Assembly (NCBI GenBank): GCA_001599595.1
Contig: BCHH01000010.1
Location: 1,051,392-1,115,391 of the forward strand
Direction: 5' to 3'
Length of the DNA: 64,000 nt
Source: Beverwykella pulmonaria
Taxonomy: Eukaryota; Ascomycota; Dothideomycetes; Pleosporales; Melanommataceae
Shown: positions 33,725-44,509 of the stretch, piece by piece
Layout of the letters: each line of letters starts with the position of its first letter
Numbering within the stretch: the first letter of the stretch is position 1
Notes under the pieces: generated by a model
Told to the model about the DNA's origin: nothing
The model's database searches: none
The model's input: the letters and a program-made list of their open reading frames with translations, nothing else
Translations under genes and position numbers: made by a program

Positions 33725-35475
33725 ATGGCTCCTTTGGAACCCGGCGCAACCGCGCATACCAACAGCCTCCCTTTTGCGCTCTTCTCAGGCCAAGGCGTGC
33801 TTGTTGCCGGCCTCACAGCACACCTCGTGCTCACCGCACGACGCGCTGCGCGCAGCCTTCCTCCTTCGACCTCGACCCGTATTCAAGAGCCCACGCGCCG
33901 TCGCCATGTTGCCGTCTTCTCCGTCCTCGCGCTTCTATCACTGGCGTCGGTGACAACCTTCGCTGTCGCATGGCGTGTTCTGTCGTACTTCCAATGGGCT
34001 GAGAAGGGCAATCACGAGGGGGCTCCTGGAGGGCTGTGGACGGGCAACTACGGAACTGGAGACGAGGGAGTCGGGCCCTGGCGTCTGGGGGATTGGACTA
34101 GCGACATTGACCTGTTTCGCGAGTCGGACGCGCTGGCTGTAGCTACTCCCGCTGGCTTCTTGTACACGGCGCAGCATTTTGTTGGGCTCGCCGCGACGGC
34201 GATATTTATGGGTGTGGAAGGTAAGAGCTCGACCGTCTTCAGACCCGATGCGAACGTAGCAATGCAAAGTATGAATATTGACCACTTTGCAGGCCACAGA
34301 CGTAACCTCTCACAAACGACCATTTCATCATTCGTCGTCCTCAGTGCAATCGGAAGCCTTGGATATGCGCTGAACCTCTTCTTCATAGTTGTGCTATTCA
34401 CACCATTAGTGCTCCACAACAACGCTGAGCCTCGAGAAGATGCTCTGTTTGCGCCCAAGCCGGCAGTGTACTACGTCCCCATCGTCATATCGTTTCTGTT
34501 CTTGCAACAACTACCCGCGCTGCTCGCGAAAGGTGTGGACATAACCCCGCTGCGCTTTGGATATCTCGCAGTACCACTGTTTCTAGCTTTTGCGCCACAG
34601 GTAGGATTACCTTTCTGCACTACTGAAGAACGATCGCTGATCTAGTGCAGATTGTACCATTAAGCTGGGGGCATCACCATGTCTCTAAAGCTGCCGCACA
34701 CCGGTCCTACGTAAGAGCATTCCAAGTGCTGGGAGTGACTTCGTTCCTTCTCTACTGGACACTCTTCGCAACGAACATTCTTGACAATACCCCACCGGAA
34801 CAAGCTTCTGTATACGATTTGCTGAAGAACGCTATGGGAAAGCACGGCGCAAGCAAAACTGATCGCGTTCTGGCCGGGATATCTAGCACGGTCGAGAAAT
34901 TGAAGCTCGTGTCGAGACACCCTTTGATTAGCGCTACCGGGAGTGACGTGTTTTTCACCACTCTAAGCTTACTAACCTGGACATATACGCGAAACCTGAG
35001 CGTCGACAGCATCCTAGAGAATAGCGTCCTCGCTTTCCTGGCCCCATCCAAAGCGGAAAAGCACGTGGCGTTCGAGGAAGAGCAGCAGAAGGCCGAGATT
35101 GAGGAACTCGAGTCTGATGCCGCTTCTATTCCAGCGATCACGCCCAGGAAGCGTGGCCGACCCCGGAAAAATACTGCCACAAATGGCAATACTTCCGCTG
35201 TGTCGTCAACATCAACAACCGGCACCCTGAGGAGAAGCACCCGGCGAAAGACGAAGAGTGATTACGAAAGCGACATGGAAGAGTCGTACGAGCCGTCACA
35301 TGCAGCCAAGAAAGAAGTAAACCAAACGGAAACCGACGGCGCAACAATTGCGGAAGATTTCGTCCACAGCGGAGAGTCAACGGCGCTGGCTTTTTTTCTT
35401 GCTTTTGCGGGTGGGTTAGGCCAAGTCACTGCCGGTGTTCTTGGGGCAGAGGTGACTGGGACGGCTGAGGCTTAA
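33725..35475 (+). CDS. Polytopic membrane protein with basic AT-hook-like tail, unknown function
   Basis: Three exons, 33725-34220, 34293-34600 and 34651-35475, encode 542 residues. Seven to eight hydrophobic segments are visible, including LLSLASVTTFAVAWRVL, FVVLSAIGSLGYALNLFF, YVPIVISFLFL and a C-terminal ALAFFLAFAGGLGQVTAGVL. Between the last two lies a soluble stretch of about 120 residues, rich in Glu, Ser and Lys, containing RKRGRPRKN, an AT-hook-like motif, and a second basic cluster RRSTRRKTKS. I recognise no family. Such a layout would fit an inner-nuclear-membrane or ER protein whose loop touches DNA, but that is inference. The two introns are 72 and 50 nt with GT-AG ends; the first is a multiple of three, so the frame also reads through it. 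Confidence 0.8.
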
Positions 35476-37633
35476 TTGAATTTTCTGCCACTTTGTGTAA
35501 TGATTTATGTTTTAAAGATACGGCCGATTTTTTTTTTGGGTGTGAGAGGAAACCGTGCGACTGGGTCTTACTTGGGCTATCCGGCTGGATATGGTCGACC
35601 CCGACCGTGGAGAGCGACGTTCCGCACTGCCGATTTTGTACTTTGGATTGCTTATCGAGCAGGTGGAAGAAGCTGCAGAGCGTGATACTGGTGTTTTTAC
35701 CTTTCCATCCCTCGTTGGGTTGACATTGGCGTTCAGGTTCGACTTTCGACTATCAGGATATGCATGAAGGCGGGCGACTTGGTCTTTGGGGTTTGTGGAC
35801 TGCATGCAAACGAGCAGCTCGCGTGGATACAGCAGATGGTGCATCATGTACTACGTACCTAGGTACTCCGTATCATAAAGGCGAGGCGTGATTATATAGA
35901 GTGGTGGTGTGTGTGTGTGTGTGGTGTGTGGTGGGAGAATGCAATTTACCCGCCTAGAGCATTGACACTACGATCCCCAGATCCCGGAACTGAGACTGTG
36001 ATGGAGGTACTTGGGTACTTAAGTGAGACGGCGGTGATGAACAGGATGCAAGCCGCTGCATATATCATGGAAGATAAGAGGTATGATGTGGTATGGTGCA
36101 TTATTGGAGGGTGTTAATGAGGCGAAAGAGTGAGGCAATTGGTGGGAGTCGGTGTGGCCAGCCTAGCTATTTTGGGAACGGCGTTGATCGCTGTCATATG
36201 CTTCAAGAACGACACCGGGGCATTATATGCGAATGCAAGTAGTATGACACTTGAGACCCTATACGGTAGTGATAAGTGTTTTGGCCAGCAATGAACTGTA
36301 AACGGTGAGCACACATGCAATGCAGTCTTGGCTGAGATGGATGCTCTGATATGTCCGCGGCTGCTGGTTATTGGCTACCGGGTTCTAGCTACACCATATC
36401 AAATGGTATCAGCACTTTTGATGGACAGGACTTGCAGTCAAGACCAGGAATGGCCCGATGGCAGACCGCATCTGCGACCCGGCGGCTGTGCGACCTGAGA
36501 GATGCTGTGCAAAGCGTATATTCATTCGCCTCCATGCGCCGATGCCGTGTGGAGTAGTGTGTGTCGGGGGGTAAGACGTCGAGTCAGAGGGTGTGTGGTA
36601 GAGTTGACGTCCACCGTCGTGCCTGGCGATCATACTAAGCGACAGGGCTTGCAGCGAAGCATTGTTCTTCCACGCGACCATCGCCATTCACACCGCCGCC
36701 TGGATGGTCCATAGTCTTCCCCCCCTCCCCATCTAGCCATCCTCGTGCCCACACGCCCATCGCATTGCTAGTGCCAGATCCCGCTGCGACTCGCGTGGCG
36801 ACGCTTTCTTCTTCGGCGCCGCGCTCACGGTTGCCCAACCGATCCCGCCCGTCAGCCAGATAGCAGTTCTGGACACCAAACCCTGGCCATCCTTGCCCAT
36901 ATTTGCCATCGGCGTCTGCGTCTGCTCCTGCACGTTGCCGTGCTCCCTCTCCGCCGCCAGTGCAGCGCAGTCCCGGCCTGCTCGCTGATAGCCCTCACGG
37001 CGTCGCTCCCACTGCCGTTTCCTGATTTCTGAGGCCAGTCCCTGCCGTTTGGGCTAGGCCAAGGGGTGACGGCCCAAAGCATATCACCACCGCTGGCCGT
37101 GCGTCTGCTCTATTACTACCCAGCCATGGAGGTGAGAATCCGCATCTTTCTTTTTCCCTTCAACTCACTTATCGTTGTCCATAATTCCTTTGGCTGCCTC
37201 GCTGCAGCCTTCCTTTTAATGGCGTGCCGCTACAGAGCTTTCACGGCCATGGCTTGACCGTCTTGTGTCATTCTCATACCTAGGCTACAGACCTGCACGT
37301 ATCACGCTTGTAGAACCTCACAATCTCTGAATTGCTCCCGCGTTCCCAATCCTGCCCTTCCTTTCATGTCGCGGCTCTCCCTTTCCTCCTGCGAGTCCCC
37401 TGGCGTTGTCAGACTCGTCATACCAGCGCAGCTGCCTGTTGCAGCTGCATCTTCGAGTATCACGCTTTACCATCGCAAGCCGGTCAGGTGAATGCGAGGA
37501 GACCACTGCGCTCCCTGCCATCTGCTCATTCCACCTCTCTCTGTCTGCGACCTCTGGCTTTTCCGCTGCTCTTTCGTCTTGTTCTTCGTCTACTTCATTC
37601 TCGCGTTGATACCCTGTATTACCTCACATCATC
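35476..37633. other. Intergenic, no gene seen
   Basis: About 2.2 kb. A short GT repeat lies near 35905-35935. The right third (from about 37260) is C/T-rich on the plus strand and is the likely promoter and leader of the GTPase gene that follows. Open frames on both strands lack motifs. Confidence 0.5.
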
Positions 37634-39057
37634 ATGGATTCCAGTCACCGGCGTTTGTCATCGCAGTCTCAGCCTTCTCTTTATGCCGATTTGCATCTCG
37701 AGCACGGCGAAGCCTCCCAGGCGGGGTCTTCGCGTCTAAAACCTGGAGCACAATTGACCCTGATGCGATATCTACAGGATCTTCCGGATGCCGACGTCCC
37801 GGTCACTGACGTGCCCCCACGTTACCACACAGGACGACTACCCAACAGCAAAGCCGGCGATGGCAAGCCGCGACTTCTGCTCATGGGCCAGAGGAGGTAC
37901 GTGACTGACCATCTATGACTCGCGTAGAGTTTCTTTAGCTGACCGTGCGGTATGTGTAGAAGTGGAAAATCGTCGATATCCAGTGTGGTCTTTCACAAGC
38001 TGCCGCCGAGTGAGACGCTGTATCTCGAGACGACTACTCGGATCCAGAAGGAATCGATGCAGTACGTGAGAGATCACTCTAGTCCGAGATTCTTCCCAAC
38101 ACGAGAACTTCACTAACACCAGCAGTTCTTTCATGGACTTCCAGGTATGGGATTTCCCGGGTCATCTTGACTACTTCGACCCCGCTTTCGACGTGGACAA
38201 CATCTTCGAAGAAATCGGCGCTCTCATATGGGTCATCGACGCACAAGACGAATATCTCGAGGCCATCATGCGTCTAAACACAACCATACTAAACCTGCAG
38301 CACTCGTACCCGAACATCAACGTCGAGGTGTTTGTCCACAAAGTCGACGGGCTCTCCGAAGACTACAAGGGTGACACATTCCGGGACATCATCCAGCGAG
38401 TTCAGGACGAGCTATGTGATCACGGCTACGAGCAAGCCCCAGTATCGTTCTACCAAACCAGCATCTACGACCACTCCATCTTCGAGGCATTCTCAAAAGT
38501 CATCCAGAAACTGATACCACAGCTCCCGACTCTCGAGGCGTTATTAGATAGCTTGTGCAGTACGTGCCGCATCGAAAAAGCGTACCTCTTCGACATCATG
38601 AGTAAGATCTATATTGCCACCGACACTAGCCCGACGGATATTGGCAGTTACGAGATCTGCTCCGACTATATCGACGTGGTGATCGATGTCAGCGAGATAT
38701 ATGGCTGGGACAGGCCTGAGGAGAATGAAGAGAGCGGAGAGAGTGGAACAAGTGGGCAGATTGTAGAGATCGGGAACAATGACGCGGAGAGCCTGATCAC
38801 GATGGAGAGGAAGGGCAACAACTATCTCTATCTGAGGGAGATCAACAAGTAAGTGAATTCACAGATAAGTTAAGACAAGAGATAACGATGCTAACTTTTG
38901 GGGGGAAATAAGATATCTCGCTCTCATCTGCTTAATGGGTGATGATAGCCCCGCAGAGAAGAAAGCCATCATTGACTACAATGTAGGCGTGTTCCAGGCG
39001 GCGTTGAAAAAGGTGTTTCCCCGCGCCGAGAGGGACTTGGCAGTGCCAGACGAGTGA
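37634..39057 (+). CDS. GTR2: Gtr2/RagC-type GTPase of the EGO complex
   Basis: Four exons, 37634-37896, 37960-38061, 38126-38848 and 38913-39057, encode 410 residues. The P-loop GQRRSGKSS is split by the first intron. The run ETTTRIQKES and then FMDFQVWDFPGHLDYFDP corresponds to switch I and switch II of Rag C/D-type GTPases. HKVDGLSEDYK stands for the NKxD-like guanine motif. The C-terminal half forms the roadblock-like dimerisation domain. Gtr2 pairs with Gtr1 on the vacuole to report amino-acid status to TORC1. The 85-residue N-terminal extension is Ser/Gln-rich and variable. The third exon begins at 38126, since this acceptor gives the expected SFMDFQVWD; another AG three bases earlier would add one Ser. 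It ends RAERDLAVPDE. Confidence 0.95.
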
Positions 39058-39986
39058 GCACGGAATGTATGTATATGTGTATCATGTATTTAGAACGGTT
39101 CCGGGTATCCTCCAGTATCAACTGGGCACGCAACAGGCGCATAACAAAAGTCTGGGATTCAGTGGTAGTACTTTATTGGAGGCATACTGGTGGGTCGCTG
39201 TTGTGCCTTGTATCATAGAGAGCGAAAACGAACAGCGAAAGGGAGGTGGGAAAGAAGTGGAGAAAGGGATCTCGCCCTTTGGATACGAACCGAGTTCTTC
39301 GATTAAAGAAAGCTTGAAAGCATACTAAGAAGGCGAAAGAACACTAGAAACTATACCCATTGAGCCTGACGATCTCCATGCATATTTCTATGTTTTCTTT
39401 GTATCAAACCTTCCACATGCCTCCCCGCCCATCTTCCGTTGTCAATCCCCGTATTCGCTCTCGTATTCATCCTAAGTCTATGGCTGGTGCGCACGTGGCA
39501 ATGACGGTCGCCAAGCGCACTGCTCCCATGACTCCGGCCAATCATGTCGGACTTAAACGTGGTTTTAACGATCTAATTTGTACGCGACATTTCTCCCGCC
39601 AAAACGTGCTACTAGAGCGGGACCGCCGGACCGCATTGACGAGCATTAGCAGAGTGGGAAAGGACACCATGTTCAGAGCAAGCTCGGGTAAGGAGAAAGA
39701 TTGAAGAGCGGAACGATTCCTGAGACTGAAGTTGCGAGAACGAAACGAGGTACGAGTGCGACAGCCTGAGCTCACCAAGGACTGAGTGCAGAATTCAAGA
39801 CGAACAATTAAGAAGTGGAGATTGTGAACTGTGAAGACCCAACGAAAACTTGGGACGTGAGAGTTGCTTACGAAAAGGCTGCTGGAACGGCTCTGGGTAT
39901 CACACCACGACACGAGTTCTACCTCTTCACGCCACGACATCCTCTGACACTCTTCCTTCCCCTCACTCACTATCACAACCGCCAAA
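39058..39986. other. Intergenic, no gene seen
   Basis: 3' flank of the Gtr2 gene and promoter of the next gene. Open frames on both strands lack motifs. Confidence 0.5.
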
Positions 39987-40931
39987 ATGGCTGCACGCTA
40001 CCGCAACACCGCATCCACGAACCCACCACCCTCCTCCTCCTCCTCCGTAGCCCCCGCAACGGCCCCTCAGCCCTCGCAAACCAAGCACAAGAATGCGCCC
40101 GACACGAACCTCTCGACTCTCTCGGTGCTGGATATTTTAAGAGTAATAGGAGGGCTCCTGTTGCTGAGCAGTGGCATGAGTTATCTAGTCAACAACGGCG
40201 AAAGTCTAACGTGGGGCTACAATCCGTGGTGGACTCGGGCGCGGGAGTGGAAGGGCTTGTTCGTACGTCCTTTCCCATCACATCCCATCCTTCATCTAAG
40301 CTGATCCCGTTTCGCGAAATAGAAGACTACCGTCTCCCTCACCGACGATGAACTCCTCGCCTTCGACGGCTCCGACCCAACAAAGCCCATCTACCTAGCC
40401 CTTAACGGCACAATCTACGATGTCTCGGCGAATAGAGCAACGTACGCACTAGGCGGATCATATCACTTTTTCGCTGGGCGAGATGCAGCAAGAGCGTTCT
40501 TGACAGGGTGTTTCCAGGAAGATCAGACGCCCGATCTACGCGGTGTAGAGGAAATGTTCATGCCGATCGATCCGCCAGAATCGTCAGAGGACAAGGAGGG
40601 GAAGTTTGATGATCATCCCGCCGACGGCGAAGATCCAGTCGTGGAAGCACACCGGAAAGCACGAGCGCACGACAAACGACGATCATTACCTAAACTCAGC
40701 AAAGCGCAGCTCAAAAATCGACACGCGCAGGAACTGCGCAGTGCGAAGAAGCAGGTCCGTGAGGGACTAGAACATTGGCACCAGCTTTTCCGCGGGGATA
40801 AGGGCAAGCCGTATTTTAAAGTGGGAGAGGTAAAGAGGGAGAAGGGGTGGTTGGAGAAGCTGCCCAAGAGGACGCTTTGCGAGTCGGCGCAGAAGGGGAG
40901 GCCGGTTAGGAAGGCTGAGGGGGAGGAGTAG
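39987..40931 (+). CDS. Cytochrome b5-like (MAPR/Dap1-type) membrane protein
   Basis: Two exons, 39987-40262 and 40323-40931, encode 294 residues. After a Ser/Pro-rich start there is one membrane segment at about residues 45-66 (LDILRVIGGLLLLSSGMSYLV). A cytochrome b5-like heme/steroid-binding domain follows: SLTDDELLAFDGSDP, IYLALNGTIYDVS, GGSYHFFAGRDAARAFLTGCF. The pattern Y-D-V-S...Y...G...Y-x-x-F-A-G-R-D-A is typical of membrane-associated progesterone receptor (MAPR) proteins, which bind heme through Tyr and activate sterol P450 enzymes. A 130-residue charged, Lys/Arg-rich helical tail is longer than in yeast Dap1 (152 residues). It probably sits in the ER membrane facing the cytosol. Confidence 0.88.
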
Positions 40932-41381
40932 AGGATGCGAGAGGAGGCAGATGTGAGAGGGACGGCGAAGAGGAAAAGGAAAAGGTATTTTGAGAATAGA
41001 CTCGGGAATTCTTACATATTAATTATTGCATTCTACGCCTCACTCGAAGTCTTCCCCCCTCCCTTTAACAAGATGCACGAAGTTGCTGTCTTCATTCTTT
41101 ACTGACGGGGTCGTGATGTAAAACTAAGGCGGCGTTGTAACACAAAGACGTAGGCGCGCGTGATGGAGAAGTTGGTCAAGATTGATCACAACGACACGAG
41201 ATACTGTCTCTTGTGAGCTTCCCAGAACATCATGGGTTGGTTCAGCATCTTAGTGTCCAGACAGAGACCACGCAGCGCATCAGAACGCATTTCGAAACCT
41301 CGTGTGTACATGCTTGACTGTCGTAACAATCCGAGCTGGACTGACTACGATTACGCCGCATAGTACGACAGGAGGACAAAA
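40932..41381. other. Intergenic, no gene seen
   Basis: 3' flank of the MAPR-like gene up to the 5S rRNA gene. A run of four T on the minus strand follows the 5S 3' end and serves as a Pol III stop. Confidence 0.5.
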
Positions 41382-41500
41382 ACATACAGCAGCAGGGATT
41401 CGCCAATGGTCACCCACTTGACTACTAGTCCGCCGGTATCATGCTTATGTAAGGCTGAGCGGACGGGAAGCCCAATTTTCATGATCCTATGGTCGTATGT
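41382..41500 (-). rRNA. 5S ribosomal RNA
   Basis: Read on the minus strand, 119 nt begin ACATACGACCATAGG and end CTGTATGTT, which pair as helix I. The universally conserved centre GGGCTTCCCGTCCGCTCAGCC and the later GTGGGTGACCA and GCGAATCCC are present. The Pol III internal control region is therefore retained, and a T run follows at the 3' end. Like Neurospora, many Pezizomycotina carry dispersed single 5S genes rather than tandem arrays. The helix II/III region (after CATAGG) differs from the usual fungal form, so this may be a variant isotype or a mild pseudogene. Confidence 0.87.
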
Positions 41501-42452
41501 GATACAATAGTGTTATAGTTGGGTATATATAGGACGTTGCCTGGAGTGAAAGGCAGGTTTGGGGCTGAGAAATTGTTGGTTGAGACGCACAGCAACATCA
41601 AGTTAACCTTAGATCCCCCCTACCACATCGGCGTATTGATACACATTATCAGATAGGTGGTTTTACGTGAGAGTGCGGTGTTGTAAGCAGGTATATATAC
41701 CATGCTATTGGGGCGGGAGGCGGCGTAGGGCTTGGAGTGGTTGGGCACTGGTCGACAACAAAGATAAATAAGCGTTGAAACGGCGTGCGGCGTTTGTATT
41801 GTATCTAGCCTTAGTGAGTACACAGTCGCGAGGATTCCTAGAAAAGGATGGTATCGCCAGAGAGGGCGTGAGTACACTACTGTATAGTCACAAGTGAAAC
41901 CGGCTTTTCTCTCTTAATTAGTTTCGACCCCGCCCGTAAACGTGAGCCTCAGCATCACAGCCAAAATTCTGCCACGGCTATAGACACGCGATTTGATACT
42001 CTACGACGAGTACTTCTATATCATAGTTAGAGCTCACAACACTGTGACCGGAGCGGGTTGGCCTCCTCCCAGTTTGTGGTTGCGATATTTACTGCCAGTG
42101 TACAACTATACTGAATTTGTCTTAGCCCCAATGCCCACACCTTGATTTTGGACTTTTGAGATGATAACAACAATACAATACGTGCAGCAGCCACGACGGC
42201 CAGGCCAGTAATCTTTCACACTCAATTCCACAGTCATGGCTAGTAGAAGTTTCTACGTCTCGTACGGCAGACGTTCGCCGTGTATGAAGCCATATGCAAA
42301 TAAATTCAGACTATTTATTGCAATCTCGCCCAGCTCATTTACTTCCATCACTAGCATATATGGCACAGCAGTGGTTTCACAATAACAGAGAGAGCATCGC
42401 TCGCCCTCCAGCCCTCACGCATATCTCCTGATATTCACTCGCTGTTCTAAGG
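41501..42452. other. Intergenic, no gene seen
   Basis: Upstream side of the 5S gene, then sequence of rising AT content leading into the accessory region. Nothing is recognised. Confidence 0.5.
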
Positions 42453-43014
42453 ATGAAATTCTTAGACCTGAAAGTCGAGGTTCTTCGTTTGATCTTCGAT
42501 TACCTCCTTAGGAAGACATCAAGGCTCTCAGACTCACCAACAAAGTTTGAAGTTCCTCGCAAAACTGGTCATTCTAAGAATATTTCTCTCTCTCTAAACC
42601 GGACCAAGAGAGATGTATTTAGAAGCGTGCTTAGTCACGAAGACTACAGAGTCCAGGTTCAAGAGATAGTATCGGATGATAGCCGACTGGAATGTTATTC
42701 CTTGGATAGCAGATTTTCACGCGCGTAGAATGGATACACCCCCGAAAGACAACTCAGAGGCATTACCGATATTTTTGACATCAAAGACATGCAGAATTTA
42801 TGGCGCCATTACCCAGTTCTTAAGCAGCAAAAGAAAGAATTATGGGGCCCTGGTGCTGGAGATATAAGCATGCTAGAGTGCTGTTGAATATATCTTAACC
42901 TGTAGGATGAGCAGTACTGCATTGTGGAAACGGTAGAAGATGTCAAGACCGTCCAACTAGGTCTACTGGAGTTGCCTAATCTAAGACGAGCTACTCTTAC
43001 AAGCAATTCTTAGA
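42453..43014 (+). pseudogene. F-box protein gene relic
   Basis: The start MKFLDLKVEVLRLIFDYLLR has the spacing of a fungal F-box (L-P-x-E-x-L-x-x-I-F). A short shift near 42511 restores EDIKALRLTNK, then the first frame resumes with ISLSLNRTKRDVF and HEDYRVQVQEIV. After a stop near 42727 another frame continues coherently (GYTPERQLRGITDIFDIKD, then DISMLECC), interrupted by TGA and TAG near 42885-42905, and reads on to about 43014. At least three frameshifts or stops show it is dead, but so much coding pattern remains that decay is fairly recent. F-box proteins are substrate receptors of SCF ubiquitin ligases. Confidence 0.7.
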
Positions 43015-43900
43015 GATTGTATCTGCTATTTCTATTGTATGAGACGTTGTTCTTTTAATTATTAAAACTAGGCATGCGGATGCCTTACCAGTGGTCTTGG
43101 CTTGGCTAACGTTCTGTGAGCGAGCACAATGAGCTAGAGAATTATGAGAAATTAATAACACCTAGGATTTACCTCACGAGGGGTAGAGATGATATACAAT
43201 TATTGTGTTGGAATTGTTATTAAACGTATCCGTAAGCAATGGAATAATCTCCATCGTATTATGATCACCAAGGCCCGGACCGGTGAATTCCTGAGTAGAA
43301 AACAATAATTTAAGATCGATACCACGTTCAAGGCCCTTCAAGAAACAGAAGTATCCTTCACATTTTGTTATATATTTTAATGTAGCTTACTTACTCCTGC
43401 AACCTACTTATCCGTGTTTAACGCTATACTTTTATCGTAGTTTGCCTGCTAACATTATAGCTGCTACAATTATTAGAAATAGCTTATGGAATCATACACT
43501 TCTGATTTTAATTATAAATATAAAGCGTTATAGGTAAGCAGAAGACATGTATTAAGAGTAAACTGGAGTGAGGTTTTGGAACGGTACGAAGATGTGTGTA
43601 TTGCCTAAGATGCATTGATGATGTGTTCTTGGTGAATTGGATAGCTGAATTAGCTAAACAGTACCGCAGATGAGTCAGCACTGCGGTGGTATCCAGCTTA
43701 CAAAGAGCGTGTTTTTGTAAGTGTGCATCGAAACAGGGTGCGTGGAGAGCCCGTGTCTTAGCTTATATCTGTAATGGAATATACAAGAGACCGTTAACAA
43801 GTTTGCATTGTATTCCTGTACTAACAGAAGAAAAGCATAAAGGAAAAGAGGAGGTTAGGGGCTAGTAGATATACCATAGCTAAGGCTTGTACGCGTTCCT
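43015..43900. other. AT-rich stretch, possibly mutated repeat
   Basis: Rich in TTA, TAT and ATA steps, especially 43330-43520, with no open frames of note. The composition is like that of DNA changed by repeat-induced point mutation, but no repeat family could be identified. Confidence 0.4.
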
Positions 43901-44036
43901 ATGGCTTGTTTGCTGAATCCGTGTTGCCATGGCTCGTTCGCGGGACCTGCGCTGTTATGGCTCGTTCGTGGGATCCGTTCTGCATAGCTCGTTTGTAGGA
44001 TCTGTGCTGCTATGCTTATCCGCCAGATCTGTAAGC
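43901..44036. repeat. 28-bp tandem repeat, about 4.5 copies
   Basis: Copies begin at 43901, 43929, 43957 and 43984, with a decayed partial copy at 44012. The shared pattern is ATGGCTCGTTCGTGGGATCC followed by about 8 bases (GTGCTGCT-like). Units are 27-28 nt, which is not a multiple of three, so it does not encode a simple peptide repeat. It lies about 470 bp upstream of the HET-domain gene. Confidence 0.85.
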
Positions 44037-44509
44037 AAGCTGGAAGATTAACCAAACAGAGCGCAGCCCATCACGATGTCTTCTGGTTTTTCTTCTTGGG
44101 ATTAACTTCTAAGGTCAGGTACACGGCCACTCGAACAAAATCTGGCATACTGAAGAAATTAGACTTTAAATTACCCCCTATACATCCGATTACCCCGCAA
44201 CAACACGTGTCATTTAGGCCTCAGGTTTCCCGATACCCGTCAGAATCTTTCCGCCTCCTCTCCCGGCATTCTCAAACATATTGCTTTACCATCCGTGCGC
44301 GTTAATAATTATCTCCATTGGCCGGTGGACCCCGGTCCCCTTGTAAATCCCAGCTCTAACTTTCCCATTTGAGACACTGGTATACAGCCTTGTTGTCTTC
44401 CTGTTTCTAAGGCTTCATTTTCTTCCTATCTACACCCTATAACGCCAAAACAACAACCGCTCTTTCTTCAATGCAATCGTTCCCCTTCGAGATTTTACTA
44501 TTTTAGCCA
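44037..44509. promoter_or_regulatory. Upstream region of the HET-domain gene
   Basis: No gene is seen. An ATTGG (CCAAT-complement) element lies in CTCCATTGGCC near 44315, about 195 nt upstream of the start codon, followed by a C/T-rich leader on the plus strand. Confidence 0.4.
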
